A stretch of DNA of 10,716 nucleotides, taken from the NCBI GenBank assembly GCA_002701765.1, contig NZXB01000053.1:1-10716 (forward strand), given 5' to 3'. How positions within the stretch are numbered: the stretch's first letter is position 1; the number at the start of each line of letters is the position of its first letter. Positions 6,470-10,716 of this stretch are shown here, one piece after another. A model generated the notes under the pieces. It did no database searches and was not told the DNA's origin. It saw only the letters and a list, made by a program, of their open reading frames with translations. This DNA comes from Porticoccaceae bacterium (GTDB lineage: Bacteria > Pseudomonadota > Gammaproteobacteria > Pseudomonadales > Porticoccaceae). A program made the position numbers and the translations under genes.

Positions 6470-7396
6470 TCATGGGCTGTAAAAATCTTTTTCCCCTTCA
6501 GGACGAGTTTTAAATCGCCGATGGACCCAAAGATATTGTTCCGGTTTAAGGAGAATAAATTCTTCGATTAGTTTATTTATAGCGGTAGCATCTTCAAGAT
6601 CATCGCCAACAGGAAAATTGTTCAATGCAGGATAGAAAGTAACTTTATATCCTTTGGTGCCAGACAAGCGAATATGCGTAAAGGGAACGATAGCTGCGCC
6701 ACTCATTTGAGCGAAACGGGCGGTGGCATTGACAGTAGCTGCTTGAATGCCAAAAAAAGGAGCAAACAAGCCGCTACCCAAGCCATAATCTTGGTCAGGG
6801 CCATACCACAAAGCGCGTCCATTCCTGAGCGCCTTGAGGCATCCTCTCACATCCTTGCGCTCGAATACCCTGCTATTGCCACAACTCTTGCTAACTCGAC
6901 CTCTCGCCTGCAAAAAGTCATACACAGGATTACCATGCGCCCGATACATTCCATCAACCTTATCATATGCAGTTGTGGCTGCAGCGGCCCCAATCTCCAG
7001 AGTGGTATAATGAATGCCGAGCAACAACACTCCATTTTTCGACACATTAGTCAAGTTTTCAGCGCCCTCAATCTCTACTAAACGGCTGAAACGCTTCTTG
7101 CTCCACCACCAGGCAATCCCTATTTCCATTAGGGCGATACCAAGGTTAATAAAGTTATCCCGCACCATTTTATGCCGTTCTTGCGGATTTAAATTAGGGA
7201 AACATAGCTCAATATTGCGTTCTGCGATGCTTTTTCTTGAAGACGTAAATTTGAAAGCGAGCAATCCAATAGACTCGCCAAGAGACAATAAGACAGAAAA
7301 TGGTAATTGCGAGATCAACCACCAGACACCAAATAAACACCAACTCCCCCAGTTCTTTGGGTGAAGCAGACCCGCCCTAAATTGAATAGTTGGCAT
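6470..7396 (-). CDS. lpxL: Lipid A biosynthesis lauroyl-type acyltransferase (LpxL/LpxP family)
   Basis: Enzymes of this family use acyl-ACP to add a secondary acyl chain to Kdo2-lipid IVA at the inner face of the cytoplasmic membrane. From ATG 7396 the product is 308 residues, against 306 in E. coli LpxL. It starts MPTIQFRAGLLHPKNW, matching the family N-terminus. A hydrophobic anchor spans about residues 20-47. The catalytic HX4E motif is H129-YTTL-E134 (GIHYTTLEIG). Further family motifs are NPVYDFLQARGR, ERKDVRG, LWYGPDQDYG, FFGIQAATV and the C-terminal WVHRRFKTRPEG (290-301). It is closer to LpxL/LpxP than to LpxM, but which chain it transfers cannot be read from the sequence. Neither ATG 7396 nor TTG 7411 has a clear Shine-Dalgarno site; alignment decides for the ATG. 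It lies 60 bp after fabV and 42 bp before dapA. Confidence 0.92.
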   Translation of the reverse strand: MPTIQFRAGLLHPKNWGSWCLFGVWWLISQLPFSVLLSLGESIGLLAFKFTSSRKSIAERNIELCFPNLNPQERHKMVRDNFINLGIALMEIGIAWWWSKKRFSRLVEIEGAENLTNVSKNGVLLLGIHYTTLEIGAAAATTAYDKVDGMYRAHGNPVYDFLQARGRVSKSCGNSRVFERKDVRGCLKALRNGRALWYGPDQDYGLGSGLFAPFFGIQAATVNATARFAQMSGAAIVPFTHIRLSGTKGYKVTFYPALNNFPVGDDLEDATAINKLIEEFILLKPEQYLWVHRRFKTRPEGEKDFYSP

Positions 7397-7456
7397 ACTC
7401 AAAAGGATCAACTCAAATACAAATTTTTATAAATATGCGGGCAAATAATGATTTTC

Positions 7457-8647
7457 CTAATACAAGAGACCACTGATTTTTACGTCAACCTCTACATCTT
7501 CTTCATAATCTACACCGTCGACGTTGAATCCGAAAAGGTTCATAAATTCAGCTTTGTAGCCTTTAAAATCTGCAAGCTCATTCAGGTTATTATCATCTAT
7601 TATTTTCCATTTTTTTGTTATAGCTTCTTGGATATGTGCTTGTAGTTCGAGGTTATCCACCCGAAATCTTCCTTCCGCATCAACACGCGGCATGGAGTTA
7701 TAAAGGCATTCTTCGAAAAGTCTGTCTATCTGTTCAATACATCCCTCATGGGAACCTTCACTCTTCATTTCCTCAAATAGTAGAGATAAGTAGAGAGGCA
7801 TTATTGGAATAGCCGCGCTAGCCTGAGTTACCACAGCTTTTAACACCGCAACTCTAGCATCACCATTTATGGCAGCAAGCTTATCTCGTATTTTTAAAAC
7901 GCTTTCATCAAGGTCCTGTTTTGCGCGACCGATTGTTCCATGCCAATATAGGTCCCATGTTATCTGTTCACCGATATAAGTAAATGCCGTGGTTTTTGCA
8001 CCGGGCGCCAAAACATTTGCTTCAGACAGCATATCGATCCATCGTATCCAGTCCTCGCCTCCCATCACCATGACGGTATCAGAAATTTCTTTTTCGCTAG
8101 CCGCTGATAATGTGAACTCTTGCACAATACCCTTATCCGTGTTTATGCCGCGCATAGATACTTCTTTACCTATCGGTTTTAAAGTTGAATTATAAATCTC
8201 ATGTGTGACTGGATCAGTCTTTCTCGGGGAAGCGATGCTGTATATAACTAAATCGACTTGTCCCAAGTCAGCCTTTATTGTGTCAACCGTTAGCTGTTTA
8301 ACAGCTTGACTAAAAGCATCCCCGTTAACACTTTTAGCATAAAGATCTTGGTCATTTGCATACGAATGAACAGCAGCCGAATTGTACCAACCAGCAGAAG
8401 CGGGACGACCATTGGTGCTATCCTTCTCAAGAAAGACTCCAAGTGTGGCCGCCTGATATGCAAATGCGGCCATTATCCTTGCCGATAGTCCGTAGCCCGT
8501 CGATGAACCTATTATTAATACACGTTTAGGGCCTGCACTGGAGCCCCTGGAGATTGCATAATCAATTTGTTTTCGAACATTTCTTTCACACCCGATCGGA
8601 TGCGCGGTGGTGCACACAAAACCGCGGACTCGAGGTTTGACAATCAT
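7457..8647 (-). CDS. fabV: Enoyl-ACP / trans-2-enoyl-CoA reductase FabV
   Basis: FabV catalyses the last, NADH-dependent reduction in each fatty acid elongation cycle. It is the triclosan-tolerant alternative to FabI. The 396-residue product has the usual length (about 400) and belongs to the large short-chain dehydrogenase-like FabV group. The N-terminal signature [18 protein letters not shown] comes first. The Rossmann loop is GSSTGYG (47-53), followed by FLEK (72-75), where the acidic E74 fits NADH preference. [14 protein letters not shown] precedes the active-site Y-X8-K motif at Y234 and K243 ([11 protein letters not shown]). The C-terminal [14 protein letters not shown] region is typical. 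The ATG at 8647 is preceded at 9 bases by GGAG. It is probably the first gene of the fabV-lpxL-dapA-bamC-MBL operon and has its own candidate promoter. Whether a fabI also exists cannot be seen here. Confidence 0.96.
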   Translation of the reverse strand: MIVKPRVRGFVCTTAHPIGCERNVRKQIDYAISRGSSAGPKRVLIIGSSTGYGLSARIMAAFAYQAATLGVFLEKDSTNGRPASAGWYNSAAVHSYANDQDLYAKSVNGDAFSQAVKQLTVDTIKADLGQVDLVIYSIASPRKTDPVTHEIYNSTLKPIGKEVSMRGINTDKGIVQEFTLSAASEKEISDTVMVMGGEDWIRWIDMLSEANVLAPGAKTTAFTYIGEQITWDLYWHGTIGRAKQDLDESVLKIRDKLAAINGDARVAVLKAVVTQASAAIPIMPLYLSLLFEEMKSEGSHEGCIEQIDRLFEECLYNSMPRVDAEGRFRVDNLELQAHIQEAITKKWKIIDDNNLNELADFKGYKAEFMNLFGFNVDGVDYEEDVEVDVKISGLLY

Positions 8648-8703
8648 TTTTTATAGCTCCATTTGTTCGCCCAGCGTGAATGTTTATTACGTCTTTCTCT
8701 GCT

Positions 8704-8732
8704 ATCATAACTTATCGATCATTGATTCTAAA
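8704..8732 (-). promoter_or_regulatory. Candidate sigma70 promoter for fabV and its operon
   Basis: On the - strand, -35 TTTAGA (8727-8732) is separated by 17 bases from -10 TATGAT (8704-8709). That is 4 of 6 and 5 of 6 consensus matches. A transcript would start near 8697 and carry a leader of about 50 bases before the fabV ATG. There is no experimental support, and AT-rich DNA yields such matches readily. Confidence 0.35.
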
Positions 8733-8771
8733 AGTATGTTGACGGGCACTGAAGAAACACGGTGAATTTTA

Positions 8772-8808
8772 AACTAAGAAGCTGCATCATCCCCTAAATA
8801 GCTTAGTT
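8772..8808. repeat. Interrupted inverted repeat in the fabV / COG3146-gene divergent region
   Basis: AACTAAG (8772-8778) is the exact reverse complement of CTTAGTT (8802-8808). Flanking AGCT sequences could extend the pairing if a few bases bulge. It lies upstream of the candidate fabV -35 element. It could be a regulator's operator or a chance hairpin. Confidence 0.25.
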
Positions 8809-8827
8809 AGATTCGATAAGATTGATA

Positions 8828-8889
8828 TAACAATTTCGTTACGCAAAACTTTTTAACTGCTTCTCTAATGAGATTGTGTAACAATTTCG
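8828..8889 (+). repeat. Two 11-bp direct repeats upstream of the COG3146 gene
   Basis: TAACAATTTCG occurs at 8828-8838 and again at 8879-8889, 51 bp apart (about five helical turns). The second copy is 9 bp before the ATG at 8899. Position and spacing would suit paired operator sites, but no regulator is known. Confidence 0.35.
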
Positions 8890-8898
8890 GACTATCTA

Positions 8899-10017
8899 AT
8901 GCCAATAGCACAACAAACAGACCAATTAAGCACACGTGATAAACACGTGAAATTACCTTATCCTTTTTTAAGGGATGAGTTTCTTGATGCGCTAGAGACT
9001 AGCCGCAGTGTCGGAAAATCAAGTGGTTGGTCGCCAATTCATATCCACCTTGAAGATCAAGCTGGTGGTGGTTTCATGCCACTGTATCTTAAAACACATT
9101 CAATGGGAGAGTACGTCTTCGATTATGTTTGGGCTAACGCCTATCACCACCATGGCTTTAATTATTATCCAAAGCTCCTCTCGGCAATTCCATTTACACC
9201 ATCCGCTGGCCCTAGGACAAGACATCATAAAAGTCTTGATGGGCAACAATCAAAGTTATTTCTTGAAAAAGTTTACGAAAAATCTGACATATACAACGCA
9301 TCAAGCTGGCACTTGTTATTTCCGGACGATAGTTCGGTAGATGCATTTGCCGGCTTGAATCTTCTTCATCGATTTGGCGTTCAATATCACTGGTTTAATT
9401 ATGGTTTTAAGACATTCGATGATTTTCTCGCCAAATGTAATTCAAGAAAAAGAAAAATGATACGACGGGAACGATCTCAGATAAAAGCACAAAACATAGA
9501 AACTGAAACCTTATTTGGTCAAGATATTACTCCGGAAATTTGGAATTTTTTTTATCACCTCTACCAGTTAACCTACGCAAAGCGCAACGGCAGCAACGGC
9601 TACTTAACGTCTAAGTTTTTTGAGCAAATCGGTAAATCGATGCCTGGTCAGATAGCTATGGCAGTTGCTCGAATTGATCACAAACCCATTGCTTGTGCTC
9701 TTTATTTTTATGATGCAACTACCTTGTATGGCCGATACTGGGGAAGTATTAGGGAATTTAATTATTTGCATTTCGAACTCTGTTATTACTCTGGAATTGA
9801 GTTGTCCATAGCGATGGGCTTGCAACGATTTGACGCTGGAGCACAAGGAGAGCATAAAATTATACGAGGATTCGAGCCTAGGAAAACCCATTCCCTGCAT
9901 TGGATTAAACACCCTGATTTTCGGGACGCGATCAAACACTTTTTAAGAGAGGAAGTTGTAGCTATCGATCACCATATCAAGGAGGCAAACAAACTGCTCC
10001 CTTTCCGACAAACCTGA
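8899..10017 (+). CDS. FemAB/GNAT-like protein of the COG3146 (DUF482) family
   Basis: The 372-residue protein has a predicted double GNAT-like fold. The family is annotated as a putative peptidoglycan-biosynthesis or N-acyltransferase group, but its substrate is not established. Family signatures occur in order. PFLRDEFLDALE is near residue 22, followed by SGWSP, then MPLYLKTHSMGEYVFDYVWANAY at about 60-82. Next are YYPKLLSAIPFTPSAGPR (about 89-106), the basic KRKMIRRER, and ARIDHKPIACALYF. The C-terminal half contains YGRYWG, a LHFELCYY block and the diagnostic RFDAGAQGEHKIIRGFEP. There is no signal peptide or membrane segment, so it is probably cytoplasmic. The N-terminus seems slightly short for the family. 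Extension stops at an in-frame TGA at 8869-8871, and no better start exists; only a weak GGA precedes the ATG. It is transcribed alone, divergent from fabV, and its TGA directly abuts the gloA stop. Confidence 0.85.
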   Translation: MPIAQQTDQLSTRDKHVKLPYPFLRDEFLDALETSRSVGKSSGWSPIHIHLEDQAGGGFMPLYLKTHSMGEYVFDYVWANAYHHHGFNYYPKLLSAIPFTPSAGPRTRHHKSLDGQQSKLFLEKVYEKSDIYNASSWHLLFPDDSSVDAFAGLNLLHRFGVQYHWFNYGFKTFDDFLAKCNSRKRKMIRRERSQIKAQNIETETLFGQDITPEIWNFFYHLYQLTYAKRNGSNGYLTSKFFEQIGKSMPGQIAMAVARIDHKPIACALYFYDATTLYGRYWGSIREFNYLHFELCYYSGIELSIAMGLQRFDAGAQGEHKIIRGFEPRKTHSLHWIKHPDFRDAIKHFLREEVVAIDHHIKEANKLLPFRQT

Positions 10018-10458
10018 TTACCACTCTCCAACATTAGCCATAGAACTCCAAGGCTCAACAATATCAAGGGCCTCTCCCTTCTGGAGCAATTCGATTGATA
10101 TATCATCTGGAGATCTTACAAACGCCATTCGGCCATCTCTCGGAGGTCGATTGATAACTACCCCACACTCTATCAATTTATTACATGTAAAGTAGATATC
10201 GTCTACCTGAAAAGCAATGTGTCCAAAATTTCGACCACACTCATAAGTTTGACTATCCCAATTATAAGTCAGCTCAATCAAGGGCGGTTTTTTATCCGCC
10301 GGCATTGGAAGATCATCAGGCGCGCCCAGAAAAACCAAAGTGAAGCGACCTTTTGGGTAATCGCTTCTGCTAAACTCTTTCAAGCCGAGGGCACCGCAAT
10401 AAAAATCCAAGGATGCCGATAGATCACTTACTCGGACCATAGTATGAAGATAACGCAA
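10018..10458 (-). CDS. gloA: Lactoylglutathione lyase (glyoxalase I)
   Basis: Glyoxalase I isomerises the hemithioacetal of methylglyoxal and glutathione to S-lactoylglutathione in the cytoplasm. With a TTG start at 10458 the product is 146 residues. It begins MRYLHTMVRV, aligning directly with E. coli GloA (MRLLHTMLRV). The four metal ligands are present: H5, E62 (LIELTYN), H80 (FGHIAF) and E123 (SIELLQ). GRFTLVFLG and the late RSPDD segment are also typical. A strong GAGGAGGGA site lies at the right distance before TTG 10458. The longer frame from TTG 10491 would place that site inside the coding region and add eleven unconserved residues. The C-terminal tail (EPWSSMANVGEW) is not conserved with E. 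coli. The gene is 39 bp downstream of aceF and may be co-transcribed with it. It meets the + strand gene stop to stop. Confidence 0.94.
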   Translation of the reverse strand: MRYLHTMVRVSDLSASLDFYCGALGLKEFSRSDYPKGRFTLVFLGAPDDLPMPADKKPPLIELTYNWDSQTYECGRNFGHIAFQVDDIYFTCNKLIECGVVINRPPRDGRMAFVRSPDDISIELLQKGEALDIVEPWSSMANVGEW

Positions 10459-10464
10459 AACAAT

Positions 10465-10473
10465 TCCCTCCTC
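10465..10473 (-). promoter_or_regulatory. Strong ribosome binding site that fixes a TTG start for gloA
   Basis: GAGGAGGGA on the - strand contains AGGAGG, which ends 8 bases before TTG 10458. This is the best Shine-Dalgarno match I noticed in the window, and it compensates for the weak start codon. Confidence 0.75.
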
Positions 10474-10497
10474 TGAAGTTTGAGACAGCAAAACTTT

Positions 10498-10716
10498 TTA
10501 AAGCACTAGCAAACGAATGTCACTTAAGATTCGAACCAGATCATTCATAAAGGCACCGCCATCAGCACCATTAATAATTCTGTGATCGTATGAAAGTGCC
10601 AGAGGGAGGTATAATTTTGGAATAAACTTGTCTCCGTCCCAAAAAGGCTGCACTTTTGCTTTGGCAACGCCCAATATCGCCACCTCTGGCGGATTGATAA
10701 TTGGAGTAAACCCAGA
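10498..10716 (-). CDS. aceF: Pyruvate dehydrogenase E2 (dihydrolipoamide acetyltransferase), C-terminal end
   Basis: Only the last 72 codons are in the window; the rest lies beyond the right edge. The frame is open through 10716, so the GTG near 10683 is an internal Val and not a start. The segment reads FTPIINPPEVAILGVAKAK, then LPLALSYDHRIINGADGGAF, and ends NDLVRILSDIRLLVL. That is the 2-oxoacid dehydrogenase acyltransferase core with the catalytic His of DHR and the following GADG. E. coli AceF ends in the equivalent SFDHRVIDGADG and LSDIRRLVM, so AceF is preferred over the 2-oxoglutarate dehydrogenase E2 (SucB). The enzyme transfers acetyl groups from lipoamide to CoA. gloA follows 39 bp downstream on the same strand. 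Confidence 0.92.
   Translation of the reverse strand, partial: SGFTPIINPPEVAILGVAKAKVQPFWDGDKFIPKLYLPLALSYDHRIINGADGGAFMNDLVRILSDIRLLVL

Noticed and set aside
7397..7411. Longer lpxL-type frame from TTG 7411
   Set aside because: No ribosome binding site, and ATG 7396 matches the family N-terminus and length.
10459..10491. Longer gloA frame from TTG 10491
   Set aside because: It would translate through the GAGGAGGGA site and add residues absent from the family.
1..10716. CRISPR arrays, insertion sequences, tRNA or rRNA genes, phage or defence genes
   Set aside because: None is visible on either strand: no spaced repeats, transposase motifs, cloverleaf-like sequences or known defence domains.

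Overview
This window looks like chromosomal DNA from a gammaproteobacterium. The evidence is clear homologues of BamC, RsmJ, LpxL, FabV, DapA, DapE and proteobacterial AceF, all at their usual lengths. The base composition is fairly AT-rich, most obviously between genes. In Pseudomonas-type genomes dapA, bamC and an MBL-fold hydrolase gene run consecutively, and that block is present here. The gene that often follows it, purC, is not in the window. I cannot name the genus.

Left part (1-3244): a membrane-anchored J-domain protein runs in from the left edge on the + strand. A roughly 680 bp gene-poor stretch follows, containing one unrecognised 84-codon reading frame on the - strand. Next come dapE (+) and rsmJ (-), which converge with only 19 bp between their stop codons. 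The 475 bp between rsmJ and the MBL gene is very AT-rich. It carries a tight cluster of three DnaA-box matches, a fourth near-match and an IHF-consensus site, and it is the most unusual element in the window.

Central part (3720-8647): five - strand genes, in transcription order fabV, lpxL-type acyltransferase, dapA, bamC and the MBL-fold hydrolase. They are separated by 11 to about 60 bp and probably form one operon. Four have envelope-related roles: enoyl-ACP reduction makes acyl chains, LpxL adds them to lipid A, DapA starts the branch to meso-diaminopimelate and lysine, and BamC serves the outer-membrane assembly machine. With dapE nearby, two steps of diaminopimelate synthesis lie in the window, although dapE is on the opposite strand and separately transcribed.

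Right part (8648-10716): a 251 bp divergent region with a candidate fabV promoter leads to a FemAB/GNAT-like COG3146 gene on the + strand. It runs stop-to-stop against gloA (glyoxalase I, -). gloA lies 39 bp downstream of the 3' end of aceF (pyruvate dehydrogenase E2), which runs off the right edge.

Most of the window is housekeeping. I see no mobile element, CRISPR array, tRNA, rRNA or recognisable defence system. The points worth checking are the DnaA-box cluster, the orphan frame at 878-1132, the five-gene envelope operon and the FemAB-like gene. Several genes need a start different from the longest reading frame, and those choices are explained under each gene.
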